Assembly (NCBI RefSeq): GCF_015704895.1
Contig: NZ_JADQWB010000002.1
Span: 186,001 to 250,000 of the forward strand
Source of the DNA: Agrobacterium leguminum
Lineage (GTDB): Bacteria; Pseudomonadota; Alphaproteobacteria; Rhizobiales; Rhizobiaceae
Direction: 5' to 3'
DNA length: 64,000 nucleotides
Shown one piece after another: positions 36,738 to 46,522 of the stretch. How positions within the stretch are numbered: the stretch's first letter is position 1; each line of letters begins with the position of its first letter. The translations under genes and the position numbers were made by a program. The notes below the pieces were generated by a model. It worked only from the letters and a program-made list of their open reading frames with translations, had not been told where the DNA came from and made no database searches.

Positions 36738-37463
36738 TTACTCGGTCACCGAACCGAGGGTGTTGGAACTGTCGTCCTTCGGACGCTCGCCTTCCGGCTG
36801 GCTGCCGGTGGTCATGTAATAGATCGTCTCGGCGATATTGGTGGCGTGGTCGCCGATACGCTCGATGTTCTTGGCGCAGAACAGAAGATGCGTGCAGGTG
36901 GTGATGTTGCGCGGATCTTCCATCATGTAGGTCAAAAGCTCGCGGAAGAGCGACGTGTACATGGCGTCGATTTCTTCGTCGCGCTCGCGAATGGCATTGG
37001 CCTTCTCGGCGGAACGCGTGGAATAGACGTCCAGCACTTCCTTGAGCTGCACCAGCGCCAGTTCCGACAGGTGCTCGATGCCACGGGCAAGCTTGCGCGG
37101 CACGCCGGTGCCGGCAACCGCAATCACACGCTTGGCGGTGTTCTTGCCAAGGTCGCCGACGCGCTCGAGGTCAGCGGCGATACGCAGGGTGCCGATGATC
37201 TCGCGAAGGTCGGCCGCCATCGGCTGGCGTTTGGCGATGGTGACGATGGCCTTGTCGCCGATCTCGCGCTCGGCGTGGTCGAGGATCGCATCGTCGGAAA
37301 TGACCTTCTGGGCGAGCGCGGCATCGGAATTGACGAGCGCACGCACGGCGTCGGCGCACATCTGCTCCGCAAGACCGCCCATTTCAGCGATGCGGCGAGT
37401 CAGAAACTTCAATTCATCGTCATAAACGGAAACGATGTGCGAATGGGTCGTTGTCTGTGTCAT
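36738..37463 (-). CDS. phoU: Phosphate transport regulator PhoU
   Basis: 241 residues, all-alpha, with the PhoU repeats: VLDYAEREIGDKAIVTIAKRQP-type (here ILDHAEREIGDKAIVTIAKRQ), DLREIIGTLRIAADLERVGDLGKN and a second ARNIERIGDHATNIAET-like copy (AKNIERIGDHATNIAETIYYM). It mediates the inhibitory signal from the Pst transporter to PhoR. It lies between pstB and phoB, as is usual. Confidence 0.96.
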   Translation of the reverse strand: MTQTTTHSHIVSVYDDELKFLTRRIAEMGGLAEQMCADAVRALVNSDAALAQKVISDDAILDHAEREIGDKAIVTIAKRQPMAADLREIIGTLRIAADLERVGDLGKNTAKRVIAVAGTGVPRKLARGIEHLSELALVQLKEVLDVYSTRSAEKANAIRERDEEIDAMYTSLFRELLTYMMEDPRNITTCTHLLFCAKNIERIGDHATNIAETIYYMTTGSQPEGERPKDDSSNTLGSVTE

Positions 37464-37559
37464 GGTCTAGTCCTCCGGCTTGGCCTGCATGCGCGTACCC
37501 GGAAGCGGGCACGGCAGAAGCACCAGTCTTGTTCGGTTTCGATAAAGCGCCGGCCGGGA

Positions 37560-38375
37560 TCAGCCGAAGCGGCCCATGATGTAATCCTGCGTGCGCTGGT
37601 CGTCCGGATTGGTGAACATCTTGTCGGTTTCGTTTTCCTCGACAAGATGACCAAGATGGAACATGGCCGTGCGCTGGGAAACACGCGCCGCCTGCTGCAT
37701 GGAGTGCGTGACGATGACGATGGTGTAATTGGTGCGCAGCTCGTGGATCAGTTCCTCGACCTTTGCGGTCGCGATAGGGTCGAGAGCCGAGCAGGGCTCG
37801 TCCATCAGGATCACTTCCGGGCTGACGGCAACTGCGCGTGCGATGCACAGACGCTGCTGCTGACCGCCGGAAAGACCGGTGCCGGATTCGTGCAGACGAT
37901 CCTTAACCTCGTTCCAGAGACCCGCCTTCTGCAGGCTCTGCTCGACGATCTGGTCCATATCCGCCTTGTTGCGGGCGAGACCATGGATGCGCGGGCCATA
38001 GGAAATGTTTTCGTAGATCGACTTCGGGAAGGGGTTCGGCTTCTGGAACACCATGCCCACGCGGGCGCGCAATTCCACGACGTCAATCGCCTGATCGTAG
38101 ATATCGTCGGTGTCGAGCGTGATCTTGCCGGTGACCCGGCAACCGTCGATCGTGTCGTTCATACGGTTCAGGGTACGCAGGAAGGTGGATTTGCCGCAGC
38201 CGGACGGACCGATAAGCGCGGTCACCGTATTTTCCCGAACGTTGAGGTTCACGTCGTAAAGCGCGCGCTTTTCGCCGTAATAAACCGAAACGTCCTTGCC
38301 GATCATCTTGTATGAGACTTCATTCATTTTCTTGTCCAGCGCCTTTTCAACTGCTGCTTCCGACAACATGTTCAT
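37560..38375 (-). CDS. pstB: Phosphate ABC transporter ATPase PstB
   Basis: 271 residues. Walker [10 protein letters not shown], signature [14 protein letters not shown], Walker [14 protein letters not shown] and H-loop [12 protein letters not shown] are intact. It powers high-affinity phosphate uptake with PstSCA. An internal ATG (MNEVSYKM) 16 codons in is an alternative start. It is 14 bp from pstA and 96 bp from phoU. Confidence 0.97.
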   Translation of the reverse strand: MNMLSEAAVEKALDKKMNEVSYKMIGKDVSVYYGEKRALYDVNLNVRENTVTALIGPSGCGKSTFLRTLNRMNDTIDGCRVTGKITLDTDDIYDQAIDVVELRARVGMVFQKPNPFPKSIYENISYGPRIHGLARNKADMDQIVEQSLQKAGLWNEVKDRLHESGTGLSGGQQQRLCIARAVAVSPEVILMDEPCSALDPIATAKVEELIHELRTNYTIVIVTHSMQQAARVSQRTAMFHLGHLVEENETDKMFTNPDDQRTQDYIMGRFG

Positions 38376-38389
38376 TGCTCAAGCTCCCT

Positions 38390-39712
38390 CTACCAGCGCC
38401 GTTCGAAGCGGCGACGCAACAGGATTGCGCCAACATTCATGACGATGAGGAACAGAAGCAGGATGATGATAGCGCCGGATGTCCTTTCGACAAAGGCGCG
38501 CTCGGCTTCGTTCGCCCACATGTAAATCTGCACCGGCAGGGCCGTGGACGGATCCATCGGCGTTGTCGGATAATTCGCAACGAATGCCACCATGCCGATC
38601 AAAAGCAGCGGCGCCGTTTCGCCCAGCGCGTGGGCGAGACCGATGATGGTGCCGGTCAGAATGCCGGGCATGGCGAGCGGCAGCACATGGTGGAAGATCG
38701 TCTGCATCTTGGAAGCGCCGAGGCCGAGGGCGGCGGCGCGGATAGACGGCGGCACGGCTTTCAGGGCAGCGCGCGTCGCGATGATGATCGTCGGCAGGGT
38801 CATCAGCGTCAGGACGAGGCCGCCGACCAGCGAGGCCGAGCGCGGAAAGCCCATGAAGTTGATGAAGACCGAGAGGCCGAGCAGACCGTAGACAATCGAA
38901 GGAACGGCCGCGAGATTGTTGATATTCACCTCGATAAGATCCGTCAGACGGTTCTTCGGGGCGAATTCCTCGAGATAGATGGAGGCCGCGACGCCGATCG
39001 GCAATGACAGCACCAGCACGATCAGCATCATATAGAAGGAGCCGATCAGCGCCACACCGACACCCGCCGCTTCCGGACGGCTCGACGCGCCGTTGACGAA
39101 GATGCCGGTATTGAAATGTTTGCCGAGCTGGCCGCTTTCGGCAAGCTGGTTCATCCAACCGAGCTGCTGGTTCGAGATACGGCGATTGGCTTCATCCGCC
39201 TTCAGGTCGACCTGGCCCTTGAAGGCGCTGTCGACATCGCCCGACGCCAGTAGCGTGACGGTGCGCGTGGTACCGATGACGGCGGGATCGGCGACGACGA
39301 TGTCGCGAAGCTGCGTGCGCACGCTGTCGGAAATCAGGAGATTGACGGCGCGAAGGCCGGCGCGGTCCGTCGGCGCAACACCAAGGACCTTGGCGACCGC
39401 ATCGCGGGCGATGACGGGATAATTGGCCGTCATCAGCTTTGTGGGATTGGTGGCGCGCTCATTTTTCGGATCGATGATCTGTTCGGAGAACTCGACCGGA
39501 ACGGTGATCATCGTCTGCTGGAAAGCGGTGTAACCCTTGGAAACCACCGAGAAAAGCAGCAGAAAGAGGAAGATGAGGCCGAAGGAAATCGCTGCCATGC
39601 CGTAGGCACGGAAGCGGCGTTCGGCGGCATAGCGGCGCTTGATGCCGATATCACGGCGCGTGGCCTTGTTGACGGCGCTCGCGCCGGCTGCGGGAGAAAC
39701 GATGTCGGTCAT
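38390..39712 (-). CDS. pstA: Phosphate ABC transporter permease PstA
   Basis: 440 residues. Six membrane helices lie mainly in the C-terminal two thirds, with the EAA-loop region IRAAALGLGASKMQTIFHHVLPLAMPGILTG. The long N-terminal/periplasmic portion (about residues 60-200) is typical of the extended alphaproteobacterial PstA. Start and pstC stop overlap by the ATGA tetranucleotide at 39709-39712, so translation is coupled. Confidence 0.96.
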   Translation of the reverse strand: MTDIVSPAAGASAVNKATRRDIGIKRRYAAERRFRAYGMAAISFGLIFLFLLLFSVVSKGYTAFQQTMITVPVEFSEQIIDPKNERATNPTKLMTANYPVIARDAVAKVLGVAPTDRAGLRAVNLLISDSVRTQLRDIVVADPAVIGTTRTVTLLASGDVDSAFKGQVDLKADEANRRISNQQLGWMNQLAESGQLGKHFNTGIFVNGASSRPEAAGVGVALIGSFYMMLIVLVLSLPIGVAASIYLEEFAPKNRLTDLIEVNINNLAAVPSIVYGLLGLSVFINFMGFPRSASLVGGLVLTLMTLPTIIIATRAALKAVPPSIRAAALGLGASKMQTIFHHVLPLAMPGILTGTIIGLAHALGETAPLLLIGMVAFVANYPTTPMDPSTALPVQIYMWANEAERAFVERTSGAIIILLLFLIVMNVGAILLRRRFERRW

Positions 39713-41193
39713 TCATATTGCTCCCGGTATTTGCGCACGATGTAAAGCGCGTAGATATTCAGGCAAAGCGTGATGGCGAAAAGCGTGATGCCGAGTGCAA
39801 AGGCAACCAGCGTCTGCGGCGAGGTGAATTCAAGGTCGCCGGTGAGCTGGCTGACGATCTTGACCGTCACCGTGGTCATGGGCTCGAAGGGATTGAGCTG
39901 CAGGCGGGCAGCAACACCGGCCGCAAGAACCACGATCATGGTTTCGCCGATGGCGCGCGAAGCCGTCATCAGCACGGCGCCGACAATACCGGGGAGAGCG
40001 GCCGGAATAATGACCCTCTTGATCGTCTCGGAGCGCGTGGCGCCAAGGCCGAGCGAACCGTCACGCAGCGAGCGCGGCACGGCGGTGATGATGTCATCCG
40101 ACAGCGACGACACATAGGGGATCAGCATGATGCCCATGACGAAGCCGGCGGTGATGACGCTCTGCGCCTGGATGAAGTTGGCGTAGTTGCCCGTTGCCAG
40201 ACCGTTGATCTGCGTGGAAATGTCTCTGAGGAAAGGGCCGACCGTCGTGAGCGCGAAGAAGCCGTAGACGATGGTGGGAATACCGGCGAGCACTTCAAGC
40301 AGCGGCTTTGCCATGGAGCGGAAGCGCGGCGAGGCATATTCCGCCATGTAGATCGCCGAGAAGAGACCGACCGGAACCGCAACCAGCATGGCGACCAGGC
40401 CGATATAAAGCGTGCCGGCGAGCAGCGGGATCAGGCCGAACTGGCCGGAGGAGTCGGTGGCACCTGCGGCCGCAAAACGCGGATCCCAGACCGTTCCGAA
40501 GAAGAACTGGTGCGCCGGAACCATGGTGAAGAACTGGATCGCCTCCGTCAGCATCGACAGGACGATGCCGATGGTCGTGAGGATGGCGATGGACGAGGCG
40601 ACGAGCAGGGCCGCGAGAATGACTTTCTCGACCTGGTTGCGCGCCCGGAAACGCGGCGCGATTGCACGCAGCGCATAGGCGCCGCCGCCGAGCGCGGCCA
40701 GCAGCACGACGGCGATCATCGCGATACGGCTGGTGGAGGTCATGCTGTTGAGCGTGTGGGCGGCATCGACCATGAACCGCTCGGGATCGCCGGCGATTGC
40801 AACACCCTTCGATGCCAGAAGCGGCCGGACCGTAGCCGTGTCCGCCTCGACCTGCGCGGTTTCCTCCGGCGTCAGCCGCTGGAGGCCACGGGCGATGGAG
40901 GTCACCATACCGTAGGTCAGGCTCTGCTGCGCTTCGGATTGTGCCCGGACATCCTCGGGGAAACTACCGCGCACCGCCGAGGTGACTAGCAATGGGCTGA
41001 CAATGAGCCAGGCACAGAGAATGAACGCCGCGGGCAGAACCGCCCAGACGACCGCGTAGGAACCGTGATAACCGGCACGGGAATGCATGCTGGAGGGGCG
41101 ACCGCCAGACAGGGCAACGGCACGGCGGCTGCCGAGCAGATAGCTGCCGATGCCGATGAGCGCCAGTATCAGCAAAAGGATCGATGTGTTCAT
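39709..41193 (-). CDS. pstC: Phosphate ABC transporter permease PstC
   Basis: 494 residues from ATG 41193, which has GAGGGAAC upstream; the frame extends to 41223 without a better start. Membrane helices at both ends flank an extended periplasmic segment. The EAA loop RDGSLGLGATRSETIKRVIIPAALPGI and SRAIGETMIVVLAAG are conserved. It pairs with PstA. The 263 bp before it contain a strong hairpin that may lower expression relative to pstS. Confidence 0.96.
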   Translation of the reverse strand: MNTSILLLILALIGIGSYLLGSRRAVALSGGRPSSMHSRAGYHGSYAVVWAVLPAAFILCAWLIVSPLLVTSAVRGSFPEDVRAQSEAQQSLTYGMVTSIARGLQRLTPEETAQVEADTATVRPLLASKGVAIAGDPERFMVDAAHTLNSMTSTSRIAMIAVVLLAALGGGAYALRAIAPRFRARNQVEKVILAALLVASSIAILTTIGIVLSMLTEAIQFFTMVPAHQFFFGTVWDPRFAAAGATDSSGQFGLIPLLAGTLYIGLVAMLVAVPVGLFSAIYMAEYASPRFRSMAKPLLEVLAGIPTIVYGFFALTTVGPFLRDISTQINGLATGNYANFIQAQSVITAGFVMGIMLIPYVSSLSDDIITAVPRSLRDGSLGLGATRSETIKRVIIPAALPGIVGAVLMTASRAIGETMIVVLAAGVAARLQLNPFEPMTTVTVKIVSQLTGDLEFTSPQTLVAFALGITLFAITLCLNIYALYIVRKYREQYE

Positions 41194-41421
41194 TAGAGTT
41201 CCCTCGGCGTGCCTCAAGAGCACGGTGCGATATCGGGCAAATCAAAAAGTCATCAAAACGAGACCGCTGGACCATCCCATGATGCCTGCCGCCTGACTGT
41301 ATCATAGTCTGGCAAGCGTCAAGGTTGATACATCCTATCCATCTGTAATCCATCGACAATCATGTGGATGGCGATGAGTAGGAACTGTCAACCGCGGACG
41401 ACGGCCCAAGCGAAGCCGAAT

Positions 41422-41448
41422 GAGGGGCACGGCAAAGCCGCACCCCTC
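41422..41448 (-). terminator. Hairpin in the pstS-pstC intergenic region
   Basis: GAGGGG(CA)CGGC-AAA-GCCG(CA)CCCCTC forms a stem of 6 plus 4 bp with a small internal loop, starting 8 bp after the pstS stop. Without a long T-run it is more likely a partial terminator or an mRNA 3'-end stabiliser, which would give high PstS and lower PstCAB. Confidence 0.6.
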
Positions 41449-41456
41449 TTTCTTCA

Positions 41457-42491
41457 TTACATCGTGGAGCCGGCCGAGAACTTCGAGCGGATTTCTTCGC
41501 GCTCTGCGTCCGGAGCGGCAACCAGGCCGTAGTTGGCGAGCGGGGAATCCGGGCCGATCATTTCGTCGGAAACGAAGAACTCGACATATTCCTTGAGGCC
41601 CGGGATAACGCCCAGGTGAGCCTTCTTCACGTAGAAGAACAGCGGGCGGGAAACCGGGTACTTGCCGCTGGCAACGGTTTCGGTGGACGGAACGACGCCC
41701 GAAACGGTCGCGACCTTCAGACGGTCGGCGTTGTTTTCATAGAAAGCGAGGCCGAAAACGCCGAGGCCGGTCTTGTTGGCGTCGATACGGGCGAGCGTTT
41801 CGGTGTAGTCGCCGTCGATGTCGACTGCAGCGCCGTCCTTGCGGACTGCAACGCACTTGGCAGCAGCCTGCTTGGCGTCGGTGACGATCTTCTTGATGGC
41901 GTCGGTGGCGCCGGCTTCCTTGCAGCCGTCAGCCATGATCTTCTCTTCGAAGACTTCGCGCGTGCCGTGCTTGGAGCCCGGGATGTAAGCGGCGATCGCG
42001 ACGTCCGGCAGTTCCTTGTTGATTTCCGACCACTTCTTGTAGGGGTTGGCAACGAGCTTGCCGTCCTTGACGATTTCAGCGGCGAGAGCGAGGTAAAGGT
42101 CCTTCGGCTCGAGCTTGATGTCCTTGTTGGAAGAATCCATAGCAAAGACGATACCGTCGTAGCCGATCTTCACTTCCTGAACGTCGGCAACGCCAGCAGC
42201 CTTACAGGCGGCCAGTTCGTCGCTCTTGATCTTGCGCGAAGCGTTGGCAATGTCGATGGTGCCTTCGCCGACGCCGGAGCAGAACGCCTTCAGACCGCCG
42301 CCTGTGCCGCCGGACTCAACAACCGGAGCCTTGAAGTTCGGGAAGGTTTCGGCAAAGGTCTCGGCAACGATCTTGGCGTAGGGCAGAACCGTGGAGGAAC
42401 CGGCAACCTGGATCTGGTCGCGAGCAGCGGCGGCGCCAGCGAAGGCGACAGAAGCCACTAGAGCTGCTGCGGAAAATTTAACGATGTTCAT
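41457..42491 (-). CDS. pstS: Phosphate-binding protein PstS
   Basis: 344 residues from ATG 42491, preceded by GGGAGAGACAA. Signal peptide (about 1-24, ending AAAARD). Mature features: QVAGSSTVLPYAKIVAETF, VESGGTGGGLKAFCSGVGEG, IANASRKIKSDE and KHGTREVFEEKI, which fit the phosphate-binding loops of PstS. It captures phosphate in the periplasm. A PHO box lies 117 bp upstream. Confidence 0.96.
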   Translation of the reverse strand: MNIVKFSAAALVASVAFAGAAAARDQIQVAGSSTVLPYAKIVAETFAETFPNFKAPVVESGGTGGGLKAFCSGVGEGTIDIANASRKIKSDELAACKAAGVADVQEVKIGYDGIVFAMDSSNKDIKLEPKDLYLALAAEIVKDGKLVANPYKKWSEINKELPDVAIAAYIPGSKHGTREVFEEKIMADGCKEAGATDAIKKIVTDAKQAAAKCVAVRKDGAAVDIDGDYTETLARIDANKTGLGVFGLAFYENNADRLKVATVSGVVPSTETVASGKYPVSRPLFFYVKKAHLGVIPGLKEYVEFFVSDEMIGPDSPLANYGLVAAPDAEREEIRSKFSAGSTM

Positions 42492-42607
42492 TTGTCTCTC
42501 CCGTCGTGGGCTTTGTTGTGGACGCAGCCGATAGCGACACTCGCTCTTAGCTTGCGCTCGGCGACCTTTTCTTAACCACCGTAGCCCCATCCTTTTATGT
42601 CACTTTG

Positions 42608-42625
42608 ACGAAAGATTTGTGACAA
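42608..42625 (-). promoter_or_regulatory. PHO box upstream of pstS
   Basis: The minus strand reads TTGTCACAAATCTTTCGT, which agrees at 14 of 18 positions with the CTGTCATAAATCTGTCAT-type PhoB-binding box (two 7-bp repeats 11 bp apart). It is 117 bp before the pstS ATG and downstream of phoR, so pstS has its own phosphate-starvation promoter. Confidence 0.8.
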
Positions 42626-42686
42626 TCTAAATTATTGATTTTATTTATAAATATCCACGACATTAAAAGCAGATGCATATTTTATG

Positions 42687-43958
42687 TCAGAATCTCACAG
42701 TGAAGTCCGTGCCGCTGCCCAATTCCGATTTAATGATGAGGCGGGCGCGGTGGCGGGTGAGGATGTGCTTGACGATGGCAAGCCCGAGACCCGTGCCCTT
42801 TTTCGAGCGGCTGTCGGCGACGCTGACACGATAAAAACGCTCCGTCAGGCGTGGCACATGTTCGGCGGGAATGCCCGGCCCCTTGTCGATGACGCTCACC
42901 TCCACCGGCTTGCCGGGCTCGGCCCGCAGCCAGACATCCACGACCTTGCCTTCCTGGCCGTATTTGCAAGCATTTTCAACGAGGTTCTGGAATACCTGCA
43001 CCAGCTCGTCGCGGTCCCCCTGCACCTCTGCCGGCCGGTCGGGCAGATGCAGCGTGATGGTCACATCCAGCTCGTCGGCAAGCGGCAGCAGGGTATCGCG
43101 CACATGGCCGATGACGGGAACGAGATCGACCTTCTGGTCGGGCGCGATGTTGGCCCGCAATTCCAGCCGCGACAGGGACATGAGATCGTCCACCAGCCTG
43201 CTCATGCGGGTTGCCTGATCCAGCATGATGGCAAGGAAACGTTCCTGCGCCTTCGGGTCGTTGCGCGCCGGCCCCTGCATGGTTTCGATGAAACCGCGCA
43301 GCGAGGCGAGCGGCGTGCGCAATTCATGGCTGGCATTGGCGACGAAGTCGCTGCGCATGCGGTCGATGCGGCGAAGCTCCGAGACGTCGCGGAACGACAG
43401 GATGTAGAATGGCGGGCCTGCCCCCTCTCCCACATCCGCACGGGCGATGCGGACGATGAAGACCCGTTCGGAAGGGAAGCGCTCCGAATGTTCGACCTGG
43501 TTGGGCTGGCCGGTGGCGATGGTTTCGCGAATGACATCCAAGAGGCCGGGAGAGCGCAACCGGGCGGAAATATGCGCCCCGGCGGGCAGCTGGCCGAAGG
43601 CGCGCTCGGCCGCGCCGTTCTGAAACAGCACGCTGGCGTTCCTGTCGAGAATGAAAACGGGGGTATCCAGAACCGCGAGGCCCGCCCTTACGCCGGAAAT
43701 GACGCTTTCGCCGGGCATTTCCTGCTCATCTGCCGCCGCAACCGAGCTCCCGTCCTTTGCGGAAGCCGCCGCCGGCCCCTCCCGAGCGGCGAGGATGGCA
43801 ATGACGGCGCAAAGCCACAGGGCGGCGGGCATATAGGGCGTGTTGAGCTCCGCAACGGCCACGATGGCGAGCATGCTGACGATGAGAACGGGCAACCAGT
43901 TTCGGCCGAGCTTCCTTCCCAAACGCCTTAATCCACCATCGCCTTCCATGACTGCCAT
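42687..43958 (-). CDS. phoR: Phosphate regulon sensor kinase PhoR
   Basis: 423 residues. Two N-terminal membrane helices (about 20-37 and 43-58), a PAS-like segment (90-190), dimerisation/H-box FVANASHELRTPL with His211, and ATPase boxes NLVENACKYG, VIDKGPGIP and KGTGLGLAIVKHI. It phosphorylates PhoB under phosphate limitation. It sits upstream of pstS on the same strand, 195 bp away, the usual rhizobial order. Confidence 0.95.
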   Translation of the reverse strand: MAVMEGDGGLRRLGRKLGRNWLPVLIVSMLAIVAVAELNTPYMPAALWLCAVIAILAAREGPAAASAKDGSSVAAADEQEMPGESVISGVRAGLAVLDTPVFILDRNASVLFQNGAAERAFGQLPAGAHISARLRSPGLLDVIRETIATGQPNQVEHSERFPSERVFIVRIARADVGEGAGPPFYILSFRDVSELRRIDRMRSDFVANASHELRTPLASLRGFIETMQGPARNDPKAQERFLAIMLDQATRMSRLVDDLMSLSRLELRANIAPDQKVDLVPVIGHVRDTLLPLADELDVTITLHLPDRPAEVQGDRDELVQVFQNLVENACKYGQEGKVVDVWLRAEPGKPVEVSVIDKGPGIPAEHVPRLTERFYRVSVADSRSKKGTGLGLAIVKHILTRHRARLIIKSELGSGTDFTVRF

Positions 43959-44191
43959 TTCAGCCTGCTCTTTCCACTTTCATCTGACAGCGCATCGAAA
44001 TCTCATAGGCCAGCTTCATGACAGAGATTCATCATCGCGCATTTTCCACAACGTATATGCGCAAAATCGACGCCGCAATCGCTGCCGCCGCCGCACCCCG
44101 GTCAAGCGGTCCTGTTTCACTTGAATTCTGGCAATGGATGTGAACTCATTGGCGTCGAGTTGCCTTTACACAACAACAGCCGGAGGAAACC

Positions 44192-45073
44192 ATGGGCGAA
44201 GAAACGAAGAAGCGGACGGTCGAGATCACCATTGGCGGCAAACTGCGCAGCTTCGACATCGACGATCCGGTTCTTCCTGACTGGGTTGAGGAAAAGAAAC
44301 TTTCCGCAGGCGATTTTCCCTACGACAAGAAGATGAAGCGGGAGGACTACGACAGCGCCCTCGAGGCGCTGCAGGTGGAGCTGGTCAAGGTGCAGTTCTG
44401 GCTGCAGGCCACCGGCAAAAGGGTCATGTCGGTTTTCGAGGGCCGCGATGCGGCGGGCAAGGGCGGCGCGATCTTCGCGACCCGGGCCTATCTCAACCCC
44501 CGCTATGCCCGTGTGGTGGCGCTGACCAAACCGACGGAAACCGAACGCGGCCAATGGTATTTCCAGCGCTATATCTCGCATTTTCCGACCGCCGGCGAAT
44601 TCGTTCTCTTCGACCGCTCCTGGTATAACCGCGCAGGCGTAGAGCCGGTCATGGGTTTCTGCACGCCGGAGGAACACAAGCGTTTCCTCAAGGAAACACC
44701 GCGCCTGGAAAAGATGCTGGTCCATGAGGACGTTCATCTGTTCAAGTTCTGGCTCGACATCGGCCGCGAAACGCAGATCGAACGCTTCCATGACCGCCGC
44801 CACAGCCCGCTGAAATGCTGGAAGCTTTCGGATATGGACATAGCCGCGCTGACGAAATGGGACGACTACACGCAGAAGCGCGACGAAATGCTGGAAAAGA
44901 CCCACACCGATGCCGCCCCCTGGACGGTGGTGCGCGCCAACGACAAGCGCCGCGCGCGGATGAACCTCATCCGTCACATTCTTCTTGCGCTCGATTATGA
45001 GGGCAAGGACAAAAAGGCAATCGGCGAAATCGACGACAAGATTTTGGGATCGGGGCCGGATTTTCTCAAATAG
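44192..45073 (+). CDS. ppk2: Polyphosphate kinase 2
   Basis: 293 residues of the PPK2 family. Walker A-like [15 protein letters not shown], the lid/Walker B region [20 protein letters not shown] and [16 protein letters not shown] are typical class I PPK2. It uses polyphosphate to phosphorylate nucleoside diphosphates (or the reverse). It is divergent from phoR, so phosphate storage and phosphate sensing are neighbours here. GGAGGAAACC precedes the ATG. Confidence 0.95.
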   Translation: MGEETKKRTVEITIGGKLRSFDIDDPVLPDWVEEKKLSAGDFPYDKKMKREDYDSALEALQVELVKVQFWLQATGKRVMSVFEGRDAAGKGGAIFATRAYLNPRYARVVALTKPTETERGQWYFQRYISHFPTAGEFVLFDRSWYNRAGVEPVMGFCTPEEHKRFLKETPRLEKMLVHEDVHLFKFWLDIGRETQIERFHDRRHSPLKCWKLSDMDIAALTKWDDYTQKRDEMLEKTHTDAAPWTVVRANDKRRARMNLIRHILLALDYEGKDKKAIGEIDDKILGSGPDFLK

Positions 45074-45088
45074 GACCGGGAGACGCTG

Positions 45089-45118
45089 ACAGGCGCCTCC
45101 ATTCGAGACGCCTGTTTT
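45089..45118 (+). terminator. ppk2 terminator
   Basis: ACAGGCG (45089-45095) pairs with CGCCTGT (45109-45115), followed by a short T-run; it lies between the converging ppk2 gene and the next minus-strand gene. Confidence 0.8.
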
Positions 45119-45121
45119 CCC

Positions 45122-46267
45122 TTACTGGCCCGGCAGAATGCGCACGGAATAAAGATTGACCGGGCGGCCGCTGCCATCGATGTCGCTGTTGATGAAGATC
45201 CTGCCCGGCGCATTGGGGGCGAGAGATCGTTCGAATGTCGTGTTCAGCAGCATGTCCGCGCGCTCGGCCGTGGCGGTGAAGCGGTGGCGGGAGCAATCGC
45301 CCAATGTCGCGAAATCGCAGGCGACGGACACCTGGGTCTGCCGGTCGCTGGAGGATTGCAGCGTGATCGAAATAGTGGAGGACTTGCCCGCCATATCCCG
45401 CATCACCTCCACCGGAACCTCGACGCTGACGGCGCCATCCTGCGAGACACTCCTCGAGGTCACCTTTATCGCCTTGCCGGCGGGTGTGGCGATGTTTTCG
45501 ACATTGGCACGCGGGCCGGCCGAAACACCGGAACTGCCACGCTCCGCATTGAAGACTTCCACCCAGTCATCGGAAAAACCACGGCCGGCGGAAAGGCTCG
45601 GCGCGGGCTCCGTCCCGTTGAAATCCTCCGCCTGCACCTGCGCCGGCGGATTGGGCACGCTGGTATCGCGCTGCTCCGGCGACAGCAGGAGGCCTGAGGA
45701 ATAGACCCACCAGGCGCCGAAACCGATAAAGGCCAGAAGCGTCACGTAGATGAAAAGCCTGGCGAAAAGCCCCCGGCGCTTGCGGCGGCCAACCGCGCCT
45801 TCCGGACGGAAGGCAAGCGAAGCATCGCCCGCGCGAGAGCTTCTCTTCGGCGGCTTGCCATTGCGCTGCCCCGCACTCAGCGGTTCCGGAGCAGCGGCAG
45901 CGCCCGGCCGCACATCGCGCGTTTCACCACGCAGCTCCGGCTCAACACCCATATCGCCGTGGTGGGACGGCTGCGAAACGGGATCGACCGAGTGATCGTC
46001 CTGCGCCGGACTTTCCGGTGCGGGCGGGCGCAATTGCTGCTCCACCCTGTCCAGAAGCCGGTTGCGCTCTTCATTCTCGATCTGGTGGATCAGGCCTTCA
46101 AGCCGCTGGCGCTGCTGGGAGACAACCTGCGGATCGTCTATGCCCTGCTTGCGCAGGCCCGCTTCCAGTGCCTGGCGGGAGGATTGGTAAATCCGTGCAC
46201 GAACTTCGGCGTTCGATCTGTCCGATTTTTCCAGAGCATTTCTGATTGCCGTTTCCAGTCCGCTCAC
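45122..46267 (-). CDS. Conserved single-pass membrane protein of unknown function
   Basis: 381 residues if translation starts at GTG 46267 (VSGLETAIRNALEKSDR...); the frame is open to 46402 but its first 45 residues look unlike coding sequence. N-terminal cytoplasmic helical region with RARIYQSSRQALEAGLRKQ and a coiled-coil-like Gln/Arg-rich stretch, a Pro-rich linker, one membrane helix (LFARLFIYVTLLAFIGFGAWWVYSS, about 190-215) and a periplasmic beta-rich domain. Function is unknown; it looks typical of Rhizobiaceae. Confidence 0.8.
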   Translation of the reverse strand: MSGLETAIRNALEKSDRSNAEVRARIYQSSRQALEAGLRKQGIDDPQVVSQQRQRLEGLIHQIENEERNRLLDRVEQQLRPPAPESPAQDDHSVDPVSQPSHHGDMGVEPELRGETRDVRPGAAAAPEPLSAGQRNGKPPKRSSRAGDASLAFRPEGAVGRRKRRGLFARLFIYVTLLAFIGFGAWWVYSSGLLLSPEQRDTSVPNPPAQVQAEDFNGTEPAPSLSAGRGFSDDWVEVFNAERGSSGVSAGPRANVENIATPAGKAIKVTSRSVSQDGAVSVEVPVEVMRDMAGKSSTISITLQSSSDRQTQVSVACDFATLGDCSRHRFTATAERADMLLNTTFERSLAPNAPGRIFINSDIDGSGRPVNLYSVRILPGQ

Positions 46268-46482
46268 GACCGATCCTTGTTCTATTGCGCTTTGCAAAAA
46301 ATATGCGGCGCTGCGCCATGGGTTCACGATTCGGTAACGGCTATACCGCCCCTCCGCAAGCATCGTTTGTGATAAAGACCGGATTGCCTTGGGGAAAATC
46401 AATTCATTGTGGCGCTACGAACGCAGATTCGAGAGGCAAATGCCACGCTGTTTTCGCTTTCAATCTGCTGCTGAACGCGATA

Positions 46483-46507
46483 TTGACTTACGTGCGCGTA
46501 AACGTAA
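46483..46507. promoter_or_regulatory. Candidate operator with ACGTTTACG core (upstream of NMO gene)
   Basis: TTACGT (46488-46493) and ACGTAA (46502-46507) form an inverted repeat, and the minus strand contains TTACGTTTACG. The same ACGTTTACG core appears upstream of fadD. LiuR-type MerR regulators of branched-chain amino acid and fatty acid catabolism bind similar sites, so a shared regulator is possible. Confidence 0.45.
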
Positions 46508-46522
46508 TTCGTGGGAGGAGAC

